From: an uncultured Bacilli bacterium
GTDB lineage: Bacteria; Bacillota_I; Bacilli_A; RF39; UBA660
NCBI GenBank assembly: GCA_934167885.1
Contig: CAKPMB010000009.1
Coordinates: forward strand, 1-61,471
Reading direction: 5' to 3'
Length of the DNA stretch: 61,471 bases
In this document: piece by piece, positions 43,701 to 52,775 of the stretch
Numbering within the stretch: the first letter of the stretch is position 1
Layout: each line of letters opens with the position of its first letter
Program-made: the position numbers and the translations under genes
The notes under the pieces: model-generated
What the model saw: only the letters and a program-made list of their open reading frames with translations
The model's database searches: none
What the model was told of the DNA's origin: nothing

Positions 43701-45440
43701 CTATTTAAATAAATTTTTTACTCTATCCCAGAATGTTGTTTTAGTTTTAGTATTACTATTATCTTTAACACTTTCTTCTACTTTTTTAGAATCTATTACT
43801 AAAACAAATTTTGTTTCACCATCAGTATTATTGGTTTTACCAGCGAATGATGCATATTCTTCACCTAATTTAGTTAAATTTTTAACTTTAGTTGTTACAT
43901 TTTTAACATTTGAATTCATCATTTGGCTTAATTTATTAATACCTTCAGCATTAAATTTACTGATACCACTTGATAATTCATTAATACCATCATCTAGTTT
44001 AGAAACACCTGTCATTAATTCTTTTAATGAATCACTAATTGATTCAATTGATTTATTTTTAACTTCATTTGCAACACTATTAGCGACAGTTTCAGAAACA
44101 TTTGTTGCTACTTGAAGGGCTGTTTCATATGAAACACTACTTGCTACACTCTTTGATACATTTTCGGCGATATAACTTGATGTTTTACTAGCAACTTCGC
44201 TGGTTGAATCAGTTAAAGCTTTCATAACATAAGGTAGCGTTTTATCATTTTGAATAACGATACAACTATTAGTTTGAGCTTCACTCATTTCACCACCATT
44301 TTTAACAATAGCCTTACCAGTTTCACAATGGACATAGTCATCATATTCATTAATATTTTTTAAATAATTAGTGAACGATGTCGATATACTATTTTTAACA
44401 TAATTTGATACAGTTTGATCAGACGATGATGCCATACTTTCTAATACTTTTTGATATGCTGAGTTGGCAATTTCCTCTTTGTATGTATCAGTATAAATAC
44501 CTTTTATACTACTAACGGTTTGATTTTTAATACCTTCTACCTGACTATCAGTTAAGGCATTATCTTTATTAGTCTTATTTAAATTTTCAATAGAATTTTG
44601 AAGACCATTTTTTAAATCACTTGAACCTTTGGAAACATCTTTAGCTCCTTGTTCAATTGAATTCATATTACTTTGTAATTGATTAACACTTGATGATAGG
44701 GTATCTAATTTATCAAATACTTTTAAATCACTTGATTCTATTAATTTAGGAGTTACAACTGAATAAATACTAGCAAGTTCAAACTTTTCAGTATAGTATG
44801 AAATAGTAATAGTATCTAAGCCTTTTAATTCTTTTAAATTAAGACTTTCATATAATCCAGGAGATGCTAAACCAATAATAATATTTTTAGAACCATTATC
44901 CACAACTTTACCATTAGTAACAGAGATACTACTATTATTTTTAGAATCAATAATAGTTCCCATAGTAATAACAAATGGTGTATATAATGAACCATGTTTA
45001 TCATGATTTACATATTTAATATTAATAGTAATGTTACCTTTTTTACCTAGAATGTCTTTTAATTCCTTGGTTTCACCATTTAATTTATAAGTAATAGTGG
45101 TGCTAATAGGCAATTCTTTATCTGTTGTTCCTTGATAGAAAATATCATTACCATTAGCATTCCAAGTAATTTTACCATTATTTATTTCATATTCACTATC
45201 ATTATTAAGATTTAAAATATTTTTTAATTCTGAATAATCTTCAATTTTATTAGCCTTTTTACTATTAATTAATTGTTCATTAACAATAATACTTCTTGTC
45301 GCACCATTATAATCAAGTTTTGAATATACAGTCTCATTCTTAGTTAGAGCATATGTATTAATAGGAAAACTTGAAATTAAAACACCACCTATAACAGTAA
45401 AGACAGCTAAATTTTTTCCAATTTTATTAATTTTTTTCAT
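43701..45440 (-). CDS. Secreted/anchored coiled-coil protein partnered with an MMPL transporter (YhgE-like)
   Basis: About 579 residues. A signal peptide or anchor (MKKINKIGKNLAVFTVIGGVLISSFPINTYA) precedes a beta-rich domain and a long helical region with spaced L-x-x-G heptads (QGAKDVSKGSSDLKNGLQN; GVSKLDDGINELSSGISKF), as in YhgE/Pip-type proteins. There is no second membrane anchor; the end is basic (WDRVKNLFK). It overlaps the RND transporter gene by 14 bp, and such proteins commonly accompany MMPL transporters, suggesting an extracellular adaptor. ATG at 45440 has GGAGG five bases upstream and is preferred to 45452. Confidence 0.78.
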   Translation of the reverse strand: MKKINKIGKNLAVFTVIGGVLISSFPINTYALTKNETVYSKLDYNGATRSIIVNEQLINSKKANKIEDYSELKNILNLNNDSEYEINNGKITWNANGNDIFYQGTTDKELPISTTITYKLNGETKELKDILGKKGNITINIKYVNHDKHGSLYTPFVITMGTIIDSKNNSSISVTNGKVVDNGSKNIIIGLASPGLYESLNLKELKGLDTITISYYTEKFELASIYSVVTPKLIESSDLKVFDKLDTLSSSVNQLQSNMNSIEQGAKDVSKGSSDLKNGLQNSIENLNKTNKDNALTDSQVEGIKNQTVSSIKGIYTDTYKEEIANSAYQKVLESMASSSDQTVSNYVKNSISTSFTNYLKNINEYDDYVHCETGKAIVKNGGEMSEAQTNSCIVIQNDKTLPYVMKALTDSTSEVASKTSSYIAENVSKSVASSVSYETALQVATNVSETVANSVANEVKNKSIESISDSLKELMTGVSKLDDGINELSSGISKFNAEGINKLSQMMNSNVKNVTTKVKNLTKLGEEYASFAGKTNNTDGETKFVLVIDSKKVEESVKDNSNTKTKTTFWDRVKNLFK

Positions 45441-47502
45441 TTTTTCCTCCATATTTTAAAGTTGTTTTAATTATTAACTTATCAAAAATAAGTAATATTG
45501 ATGGTAAAACCATAATAACTACTAAAACACTTATTAAGGCACCACGTGAAATTAACGTGCAAAGAGAACCTATCATTTCAATTTCTGAATATATACCAAC
45601 ACCAAAAGTTGCTGCAAAGAAACACATACCACTAATTAAAATAGCACTTCCACAATAATTTAAGGTTTGTAACATAGCTTCTTTCTTTTCTATACCTTGA
45701 TAACGTTTATTCAAATAAGTTGAAGTCATCAATATAGCATAATCAATGGTTGCACCTAATTGAATTGTTCCTAAAACGATTGGGGCGATAAATGGTAACG
45801 TAACACCACCAAAATATGAAACACTCATATTCATCCAAATGGCAAATTCAATCGCTATTATTAATAAGAATGGCAAACTAAGGGATTTCAATACAAAGAA
45901 CAATACAACAAAGATACAAATTATCGAATAAACATTAACATTGTTGAAGTCTTCATCTGAAATCAATACCAAATCTTTCATCAATGGACCTTCACCTGCT
46001 AAAAGAGCATTTTTATCATACTTTTTAATTACTTTATTAATTTCTTCAGTTTGATTATTAAGCTCATTAGTAGCAATATCATAAGTTGAATTAATTAAAA
46101 CAATACTATATTTATCATTTGTAAGCATTTTTCTAATATCATCACTTAACATGTTCTCAGTAACACCTAACTTCTTCAAATCAGCAAAGGATAATACAAA
46201 ATCAACACCTGATATTTCTTTTATTTCATCTTGCATTGCTACAAGATCATCATTTTTCATATTACTATCTACTAAAATCATTTCCAAACTAACGATGTTA
46301 AATTTATCTTTTAATATCTCATTACTCTTAACACTTTCAAGAGTCTTTGGTAAGGAAGCATCTAGTTTATAATAAACTGAAACTTTGGAATTAGCCTTAT
46401 AAATAGGAAATAGTAATAATATAAATAATACAAAGATAACAACATGATGACGGATAATAAATTGATTTAACTTTGTAAAATTAGGAACTAAAACACGATG
46501 TTTAGTTTTATCAATTAATTTATCAAAAATTAACAATAAACTTGGGAATATAGTTAATACTGAAACAACGCCAAGTAAAACACCTTTTGCCATAACAATA
46601 CCTAAGTCTTTACCTAAAGTTAATTGCATTGCACATAATGCTAAGAAACCTACAATTGTTGTTAATGAACTACCGGTAACTGACATAAAAGTATCTTTGA
46701 TAGCATCAGTCATTGCTTCATTTACAGACATACCATCACGTTTTTTATTCTCATATGAATGATATAAGAATATTGAAAAGTCTGTTGTGACACCTAACTG
46801 TAATACCGCAACTAAGGCTTTAGTTATATATGATATTTGTCCTAGAAAAACGTTTGTTCCTAAATTATAAAGGATTGCACATCCTATATTAACTAATAAA
46901 AGAACAGGCACAACATATGAATCAAGGGATAATTCCAAGACTAGAATACATAATACTACCGCTATAATTATATATATAGCGATTTCTTTTTCAGATAAAT
47001 TCATGGTATCTAAAACCATGGAACTCATACCACCTTGAAGAACCTTATCTTTCGTTATTTCACGAATTTTTGATACCGCATCTAATGTCTCTTCACTTGA
47101 AGTTGATTCCTTGAAGGTAATTAACAACAAAGTATCATCACCTTTATAGAATCTAGATGCTATATCATTTGGTAACATTGATACAGGAATTGTCGTTCCT
47201 ACAACATCATATAAACTCATAACTTGTGATACCATCGGAACATTACGAATTTCATCTTCTAATGTTAACACATCATTACTCTTCATATTGTCGATTATGG
47301 CAATTGAGTAAGCACCCATATTAAAATCATTTGTCAAAATATCCTGACCTTTAATAGTATCAATTTCTTCAGGTAAGTAAACTAATATATCATAATTAAT
47401 TTTAGTTAACTTTGCCCCCAAAATTGATAATATCAAAAGGATACTGGCAATAATTAATACAATTCTTTTATTTGAACATATATAATCTCCAAATCTTTTC
47501 AT
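45427..47502 (-). CDS. MMPL/RND-family transporter
   Basis: 691 residues with two homologous halves, each one helix, a large extracellular domain and five further helices. The first half shows the sterol-sensing-like region LGVTTDFSIFLYHSYENKKRDGMSVNEAM and GSSLTTIVGFLALCAM; the second shows LGATIDYAILMTSTYLNKR. The Asp residues in these helices are the usual proton-relay positions. It probably exports a lipid or hydrophobic compound using the proton gradient. AAGGTGAG precedes the ATG. The divergent TetR regulator and the palindrome between them suggest repression released by the transported compound. Confidence 0.9.
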   Translation of the reverse strand: MKRFGDYICSNKRIVLIIASILLILSILGAKLTKINYDILVYLPEEIDTIKGQDILTNDFNMGAYSIAIIDNMKSNDVLTLEDEIRNVPMVSQVMSLYDVVGTTIPVSMLPNDIASRFYKGDDTLLLITFKESTSSEETLDAVSKIREITKDKVLQGGMSSMVLDTMNLSEKEIAIYIIIAVVLCILVLELSLDSYVVPVLLLVNIGCAILYNLGTNVFLGQISYITKALVAVLQLGVTTDFSIFLYHSYENKKRDGMSVNEAMTDAIKDTFMSVTGSSLTTIVGFLALCAMQLTLGKDLGIVMAKGVLLGVVSVLTIFPSLLLIFDKLIDKTKHRVLVPNFTKLNQFIIRHHVVIFVLFILLLFPIYKANSKVSVYYKLDASLPKTLESVKSNEILKDKFNIVSLEMILVDSNMKNDDLVAMQDEIKEISGVDFVLSFADLKKLGVTENMLSDDIRKMLTNDKYSIVLINSTYDIATNELNNQTEEINKVIKKYDKNALLAGEGPLMKDLVLISDEDFNNVNVYSIICIFVVLFFVLKSLSLPFLLIIAIEFAIWMNMSVSYFGGVTLPFIAPIVLGTIQLGATIDYAILMTSTYLNKRYQGIEKKEAMLQTLNYCGSAILISGMCFFAATFGVGIYSEIEMIGSLCTLISRGALISVLVVIMVLPSILLIFDKLIIKTTLKYGGKNEKN

Positions 47503-47558
47503 CTCTCACCTTCCGATAAATAGTCTAGTCATATTTTATAAAAAAAGCACCAACATAT

Positions 47559-47577
47559 TTATCATTTTGTATGATAA
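47559..47577. promoter_or_regulatory. Palindromic operator candidate for the TetR regulator
   Basis: TTATCAT and ATGATAA are perfect 7-bp inverted arms with a 5-nt spacer (TTTGT). It lies between the divergent transporter and TetR genes, near the expected -35 region of the transporter promoter, a place where repressor binding would block transcription. Confidence 0.6.
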
Positions 47578-47676
47578 CCACCACTTTTACAAATATATAT
47601 TGATAAATAAACAACATTTTGTTAAATATCTTTCTTTTTGTATAATATTTGTGTATAATGTTCTTGAAGGTGAAAT

Positions 47677-48243
47677 ATGATTGATAAAACAGATTTAAGA
47701 ATTATAAAGACTAAAAAAGTATTATTTGATGCTCTACTTCAATTAATGAAAGAAAAAACATTTGAAGAAATTAAGGTATCAGATATATGTAATAAAGCTT
47801 TAGTTAATAGATCAACATTCTATGCACATTTTAATGATAAATATGAATTACTTGTTGCTATGTTAGAAGAAACTAAACTAAATCTTTTAAATTCATTAAA
47901 GAAAAACGATAACAATATTAATACTAAACAATATTTTAGAGAAATGTGTGAACTATTGCTAACCCATATTGAAGATAAGCGAAATGTTTATACTGAAATC
48001 CTAGTAAACAATCGTAATAGTATTTTAATGGATATAATTTTTGATGCTGCTAATAAAGATATTAGTGAAAGAATTGAAAATGATAAAAGTATAATTAGTA
48101 ATAAAGTTCCAATTGAAATAATTTCTAAATTCTATTTAGGAGCTATTGTTAGTATTGGAGCTGAATGGATAAGAAATAGTAATAAATATACAAAGGAGCA
48201 ATTATTGGAGTATTTTGATATATTAATACCTAATAACATATAA
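47677..48243 (+). CDS. TetR/AcrR-family transcriptional regulator
   Basis: 188 residues. The N-terminal helix-turn-helix is clear: ALLQLMKEKTFEEIKVSDICNKALVNRSTFYAHFNDKYELL (about residues 20-60). The C-terminal ligand domain is helical (YFREMCELLLTHIEDKRNVYTEIL). Alternative -10 boxes TATAAT stand at 47641-47646 and 47654-47659; AAGGTGA precedes the ATG. It most likely represses the divergent MMPL operon through the palindrome at 47559-47577. It is followed after 13 bp by a PAP2 gene, probably in the same transcript. Confidence 0.9.
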   Translation: MIDKTDLRIIKTKKVLFDALLQLMKEKTFEEIKVSDICNKALVNRSTFYAHFNDKYELLVAMLEETKLNLLNSLKKNDNNINTKQYFREMCELLLTHIEDKRNVYTEILVNNRNSILMDIIFDAANKDISERIENDKSIISNKVPIEIISKFYLGAIVSIGAEWIRNSNKYTKEQLLEYFDILIPNNI

Positions 48244-48256
48244 ATAGTTAAGTAGT

Positions 48257-48895
48257 ATGAAAGCAGTACGTGATAAAAAATTTATAATTAGTATTATTAT
48301 ACTTATGGGGGGACAATCCTTCTTATTTTGGTTATTAAAATTCTTTCAAACAAGTCCACATTATTTTAACTTTGTAATTGATAGCAAAATTCCTTTTTTA
48401 CCAGAATTTGTTTATATATACAATATATTTTATCCATTAATCTTTGTTATATATCTAATACTATTTAATAAAGATCAAGATAATTATTACGAAGGAATTA
48501 TTGCAGGAACTATAGGCTATATTATAAGTGATATTATCTTTATATTATTTCCAACTCAAATAATCCGTTATACAATTCCAGATAGAATAAGCAAAATAAC
48601 AACATTTGTTTTAAATACGACATATTTGTATGATGATCCACCTCTTAATTGTTTTCCATCCATTCATTGCCTATTTTGTTTCCAAGCAATGTTTAACGTT
48701 ATAAGAGCCAAAAATTTAAATAAATCCACTAAAACATTAATTATAATAATTTTAATATTAATAATCGCTTCAACCGTTTTAATAAAACAACATTACTTTG
48801 TAGATGTTATTGGAGCATTTGTTATATTTACCATTTCTAACTTAATAACCATTAAATTAAATCTTAAAAAAAAATTGGTGTTAATTGATAATTAA
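48257..48895 (+). CDS. PAP2-superfamily membrane phosphatase
   Basis: 212 residues with about six membrane helices. The phosphatase motifs are CFPSIHC (residues 132-138, motif 2 with the catalytic His) and LIKQHYFVDVIGAF (about 175-188, motif 3 with His and Asp); motif 1 is weak, as in the Aur1-like subgroup. It would dephosphorylate a lipid phosphate such as undecaprenyl pyrophosphate or phosphatidate on the outer face. No strong ribosome site is seen, so it may be coupled to the TetR gene 13 bp upstream. Confidence 0.8.
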   Translation: MKAVRDKKFIISIIILMGGQSFLFWLLKFFQTSPHYFNFVIDSKIPFLPEFVYIYNIFYPLIFVIYLILFNKDQDNYYEGIIAGTIGYIISDIIFILFPTQIIRYTIPDRISKITTFVLNTTYLYDDPPLNCFPSIHCLFCFQAMFNVIRAKNLNKSTKTLIIIILILIIASTVLIKQHYFVDVIGAFVIFTISNLITIKLNLKKKLVLIDN

Positions 48896-48973
48896 TTAAT
48901 ATCATTTTTTTATTATATTTGTCTTTATCATGTATTTTAATTTATCATAAGATATTTTAGAATGGAGAAAATA

Positions 48974-49723
48974 ATGAAAGAAAGCTTATTAGAAATTAAA
49001 AACTTATCTAAAATATATCATAATGAAAAAGATGAAACGATGGCTATTAAAGATCTTTCTTTTAGTATTGAACCAAATGAAATAGTGGCTATTGTTGGAC
49101 CAAGTGGTTGTGGCAAATCTACGCTTCTTTCCATACTTGCTAATATTGAAAAACAAAGTTCTGGTGAAATTATCTTTAAAGATCAAAAAGATATAGGTTA
49201 TATGTTACAAAGCGACTCCCTATTTCCTTGGCTAAGTATTAAAGAAAATTGTCTATTAGGTTTAAAAATAAAAAAAGAAAAAAATCTAGAAAGTATTAAC
49301 AATGTCCTAAATCTATTAAATAAATATGGTTTAGGTGACTTTATTGATAAATATCCTAATAATCTATCAGGCGGAATGAAACAGCGTTGTGCTTTAATTA
49401 GAACTATGGCCACAAATCCTAATATTTTACTTTTAGATGAACCATATTCAGCTCTTGATTATCAAACACGTCTGGCACTGTCTGATGATATGTATCGCAT
49501 TATAAAAAATGAGAAGAAAACTGCTATTTTAATAACTCATGACATCGCTGAAGCCATATGCATGGCCGATAGAATTATTGTCCTAACAAAAAGACCTTGT
49601 TCTGTAAAAAAAATATATCAAATTAATTTAAAAAATAAAGATACCCCAATAAATAATCGTAAAGATCCTAATTTCAACTATTACTACGATATGATATGGA
49701 GGGATTTAGATGTCCACATTTAG
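48974..49723 (+). CDS. ABC transporter ATPase, NitT/TauT type
   Basis: About 249 residues with every ATPase motif: Walker A GPSGCGKST (42-50), Q-loop near residue 79, signature LSGGMKQR (131-138), Walker B ILLLDEP (151-157) and the switch His in LITHD. The spacing and GYMLQSDSLFPWLSI fit SsuB/ThiZ-like importers. ATG at 48974 has GGAG at a normal distance; the ATG at 48962 has no site. The permease gene starts 14 bp inside its 3' end. The matching binding protein is probably the one at 36840-37820. Confidence 0.92.
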   Translation: MKESLLEIKNLSKIYHNEKDETMAIKDLSFSIEPNEIVAIVGPSGCGKSTLLSILANIEKQSSGEIIFKDQKDIGYMLQSDSLFPWLSIKENCLLGLKIKKEKNLESINNVLNLLNKYGLGDFIDKYPNNLSGGMKQRCALIRTMATNPNILLLDEPYSALDYQTRLALSDDMYRIIKNEKKTAILITHDIAEAICMADRIIVLTKRPCSVKKIYQINLKNKDTPINNRKDPNFNYYYDMIWRDLDVHI

Positions 49724-50507
49724 TAGAGAACATATAAAATATGTTCAAAAAATAAAAAGACAAAAAAGATTAATTTTAATTACTCAACTAGCAATAATTG
49801 CCCTATTATTTGCAATTTGGCAATTACTAGCCAGTAATAAAATAATAAATACCTTCTTATATAGTTCCCCACAAAATATTTTAAAAACAATTATATCATT
49901 ATTTAAATCCAATACTCTATTCAATCATATCCTAATAACTAGTTACGAAACAATTATAAGTTTTATTATATCATTTGGTATTGGTATAATAGTAGCAACA
50001 ATTCTTTGGTGGAATAAATTCATCGCTAAAGTATGTGAACCATATTTAACAATTATCAACTCCCTTCCTAAAGTCGCACTAGGTCCTCTTATAATGATAT
50101 GGGTAGGCGCAAGTATGAAAGCAATAATTGTCATGAGCCTTATGATTTCACTAATAATAACCATAATAGATTTATACAATGCTTTTATGAACACCAATAG
50201 TGACTATATTTTATTAATGAAATCATTCAAAGCTACTAAAAAAGATATTTTTACCAAAGTAATTATACCTAGCAATAAGCAAAATATTATTAATATAATG
50301 AAGATAAATACAAGTATGAATTTTATAGGTTGTATTATGGGAGAATTACTTGTATCAAAAGAAGGTTTAGGTTACTTAATAATGTATGGAAGTCAAGTAT
50401 TCAACATAAATCTTGTTATAACATCCATCTTCCTACTTGGAATACTATCAACAATATTCTATTTATTGATAAATAACCTATCAAAAAAGAACAAAAAGCA
50501 GGCTTAA
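49710..50507 (+). CDS. ABC transporter permease, NitT/TauT type
   Basis: 265 residues with about six membrane helices. The ATPase-contact (EAA-like) loop is seen as FMNTNSDYILLMKSFKATKKDIFTKVIIPS, and the region SLPKVALGPLIMIWVGAS is typical of SsuC/ThiX-like permeases, as is the end MGELLVSKEGLGYLIMYGSQ. It forms the channel of an importer with the upstream ATPase. GGAGGGATTTAG precedes the ATG, which overlaps the ATPase gene. The solute is unknown; no riboswitch was found upstream of the pair. Confidence 0.92.
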   Translation: MSTFSREHIKYVQKIKRQKRLILITQLAIIALLFAIWQLLASNKIINTFLYSSPQNILKTIISLFKSNTLFNHILITSYETIISFIISFGIGIIVATILWWNKFIAKVCEPYLTIINSLPKVALGPLIMIWVGASMKAIIVMSLMISLIITIIDLYNAFMNTNSDYILLMKSFKATKKDIFTKVIIPSNKQNIINIMKINTSMNFIGCIMGELLVSKEGLGYLIMYGSQVFNINLVITSIFLLGILSTIFYLLINNLSKKNKKQA

Positions 50508-50551
50508 AATATTTTATTGTGTTAACTTTTACATTCAATAAAATTTAAATA

Positions 50552-50560
50552 TGTTATAAT
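50552..50560 (+). promoter_or_regulatory. Extended -10 box of the XRE regulator gene
   Basis: TGTTATAAT, a TGn-TATAAT extended -10, lies 16 bp before the ATG at 50577, identical to the box before the 17-kb small ORF. Confidence 0.6.
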
Positions 50561-50576
50561 TTGAACTGGTGATATT

Positions 50577-51359
50577 ATGAACAAAAATGAATTTGGTAAC
50601 TTTCTAGCAAAGTTGCGTAATGAAAACAAACTTACGCAAGAACAATTAGGTGAAAAGTTAAATGTTGGTAGTAAAACTATTTCAAAATGGGAATGCGGTA
50701 TATCATCACCAGACCTGAATACCTTATGTAAACTTGCCAAAATTTATAATTTAAGTTTATATGAACTAATCAACTGTGAACGTATAAAGAATCCTCTTCT
50801 TTCAAAATATGATATAAAGAAAATTTTAAATAAAAAGAGTATTAAAAATATTCTTATGAAGAAAGCAGTATTAATCATAATATGCTTTTTTCTTTTGACA
50901 GCAGTATTATTTTGTATCAATTACACAATAAAGAATTATGGAAAGATTGAAGTATATGAACTGGTAAGCGATAATGCCAATTATGGCATCAACGGATATA
51001 TTATGAAAACACAAGACAATTATTATTTATCAATATCTAAAGTTGAAGCGTTGGATAAAAGCATTATTAATGACGATGAAAAGTATAAAGAGCTTATTTT
51101 TGGTATTTTTAAAGATGAAGAAAACGAAAATTCAAATAATGTTCAAAATAGTAATAATGAAATAGTTGAATACTTCGATAGGGGTATTACACTCGAAAAT
51201 ATAATAGATAAAGTTGTTATTCACATAGATTCTAAAATTGAAGAATCCTATTCTTCTAACCTAATACTTTATATAAAATGTGTTGATGAACATAATAATG
51301 AAAAGAAAATTGAAATTAATATGCATTTAAATAGAAAATATATCAACTCGCAAATATAG
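50577..51359 (+). CDS. XRE-family regulator with a membrane helix
   Basis: 260 residues. An N-terminal Cro/CI-type helix-turn-helix (about residues 6-62: FLAKLRNENKLTQEQLGEKL, SKTISKWECGISSPDLNTLCKLAKIYNLSLYEL) is followed by one membrane helix (about 94-117, KKAVLIIICFFLLTAVLFCIN) and an extracellular domain of about 140 residues rich in Glu, Asn and Asp. This one-component transmembrane regulator design would couple an outside signal to DNA binding. GGTGATATT precedes the ATG. Its targets may be its own gene or the neighbouring secreted protein; not provable here. Confidence 0.85.
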   Translation: MNKNEFGNFLAKLRNENKLTQEQLGEKLNVGSKTISKWECGISSPDLNTLCKLAKIYNLSLYELINCERIKNPLLSKYDIKKILNKKSIKNILMKKAVLIIICFFLLTAVLFCINYTIKNYGKIEVYELVSDNANYGINGYIMKTQDNYYLSISKVEALDKSIINDDEKYKELIFGIFKDEENENSNNVQNSNNEIVEYFDRGITLENIIDKVVIHIDSKIEESYSSNLILYIKCVDEHNNEKKIEINMHLNRKYINSQI

Positions 51360-51398
51360 TAATATCAAGCACTCTCTCAATATTCTACAAAATTTTTG

Positions 51399-51431
51399 AT
51401 CATTCTCTAAAAAAGAGGTGGTCTTTTTTTA
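51399..51431 (+). terminator. Terminator after the XRE regulator gene
   Basis: GATCATTCTCT and AGAGGTGGTC pair through an imperfect stem with G-U pairs around an A-rich loop, followed by T7. Confidence 0.7.
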
Positions 51432-51481
51432 TCGAAAAAACTATACTGAAGTTGAAAATTTTTTCAGGATAGGAGGTAATG

Positions 51482-52369
51482 ATGAAAAGAATTTCAATGT
51501 TAATTTTATTAGGGGTGTTATTGGTTTATAATATACCAAAAGTATCAGCATTGGAATCACAAGAGAAAAGTTTTCAAAACAAAAACAATGTAACAGTAAC
51601 GGAAGAAAACTTTTTAGGATTAATGGACAAAGGTTACAGCATTGATGAAATATACAATATGACATCAAGCGAATATACAGAAGCATTAGAAGAAGAAAGA
51701 GATGTAGCAATTGATATTAAGTATGTTAAAACAACTTCATTAAATATTAATGGTGTTATATCGACTAACTCAGAAGAAATAACCGAAGCAGAATTCAATA
51801 GCAGTCAAAATTCAAGTTACACAACATGTGGAACAAATGAACCAGTTATAGGACAAGGTTCATCTGAAACAACATACAAAAAATTAATCGCAACTGTATA
51901 TACAGCCGATAGTATAACAAAACGTGTTAAAGCGTATTTATATTGGAAAACAATTCCAACAAGAAGAAGTGTTGATATTATAGGAGCTGGTCATAGTCCT
52001 AGAATGTATCGTGTATCATCACCCGTTTTTAGACAACTTTATACGTATGGTGGTACAACATATGTTGGCACTAAATACACGGGTTTAACATTTAACACGG
52101 GTGTTGGCGCAATCTTTGAGCTACCAATGGAAAATATTTCAACATTATGTCAAGAAGTAAGTTATTTAATTGGTAAGGATAGCGAGTATACAGGCGTTAC
52201 AACAACTGGAAATATAGGGGCTGGTGATTATGCACATGCGACTAAAGTAGTTTCATTATCTAGTGCTAAGAATTTTACCATGAACCATGCAACAGGATTA
52301 GTTTTAAATCAATCAATTACTAATTCGTATGATTCAATGCCACTAGCACAAGCATATTTCAGCTGGTAA
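51482..52369 (+). CDS. Secreted protein of unknown function
   Basis: About 295 residues. A clear signal peptide (MKRISMLILLGVLLVYNIPKVSA-type, cut after residue 22-23) is followed by a helical, acidic region (TEENFLGLMDKGYSIDEIYNMTSSEY) and a beta-rich domain containing VIGQGSSETTYKKLIATVYTA, YLYWKTIPTRRSVDIIGAGHSPRMY and a Thr/Gly-rich end. Two Cys (about residues 117 and 223) could form a disulfide. There is no sorting signal or membrane tail, so it is likely released. Not recognised. AGGAGG precedes the start; ATG at 51482 fits the spacing better than 51479. Confidence 0.65.
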   Translation: MKRISMLILLGVLLVYNIPKVSALESQEKSFQNKNNVTVTEENFLGLMDKGYSIDEIYNMTSSEYTEALEEERDVAIDIKYVKTTSLNINGVISTNSEEITEAEFNSSQNSSYTTCGTNEPVIGQGSSETTYKKLIATVYTADSITKRVKAYLYWKTIPTRRSVDIIGAGHSPRMYRVSSPVFRQLYTYGGTTYVGTKYTGLTFNTGVGAIFELPMENISTLCQEVSYLIGKDSEYTGVTTTGNIGAGDYAHATKVVSLSSAKNFTMNHATGLVLNQSITNSYDSMPLAQAYFSW

Positions 52370-52543
52370 TTTAATTAATGGTTAAACTAGATATAATTAA
52401 AGATTTATTTTATTTCTTATTAATAATTCACATAGCACGCAAAAAAAATTATTAAAGAAAGGAAATTACTATTAAACGTAACCATAATAAAATAAGTTCA
52501 ATAATTTATCTATTTTAATAAATACATTGTAAAGGAGGAATTC

Positions 52544-52747
52544 ATGCAACGCATCAACGACAAACATCAAATAGATTATCTAACGCCATATTTTATAAGA
52601 TTTAACACACATTTATATGATTTCAAAAAATCGAGATTTCCAGGTAGAAGACCTAATATCTTTCTAAGTAAAAGAAATCTCTTAACTACTAATTATAACG
52701 AAGTTATTATAGATAATGCTTATAAAGTAATAGATAATTCATTCTAA
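52544..52747 (+). CDS. Small basic protein of unknown function (67 aa)
   Basis: 67 residues, basic and aromatic (RINDKHQIDYLTPYFIRFNTHLYDF, KSRFPGRRPNIFLSKRN). No signal or membrane helix and no family recognised. A perfect AAAGGAGG seven bases before the ATG and a terminator straight after the stop argue that it is a real gene. The 174 bp upstream show no clear promoter. Confidence 0.55.
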   Translation: MQRINDKHQIDYLTPYFIRFNTHLYDFKKSRFPGRRPNIFLSKRNLLTTNYNEVIIDNAYKVIDNSF

Positions 52748-52775
52748 AAAAAAGTCGAGTTAATCGACTTTTTTT
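52746..52775. terminator. Bidirectional terminator
   Basis: An A-run with AGTCGA, loop GTTAA, then TCGACT with a T-run forms a symmetric hairpin. It serves both the 67-aa gene on the plus strand and asnS on the minus strand. Confidence 0.92.

Noticed and set aside
48896..48973. TPP or FMN riboswitch before the ABC ATPase gene
   Set aside because: The 78-bp gap is too short and shows none of the conserved riboswitch blocks.
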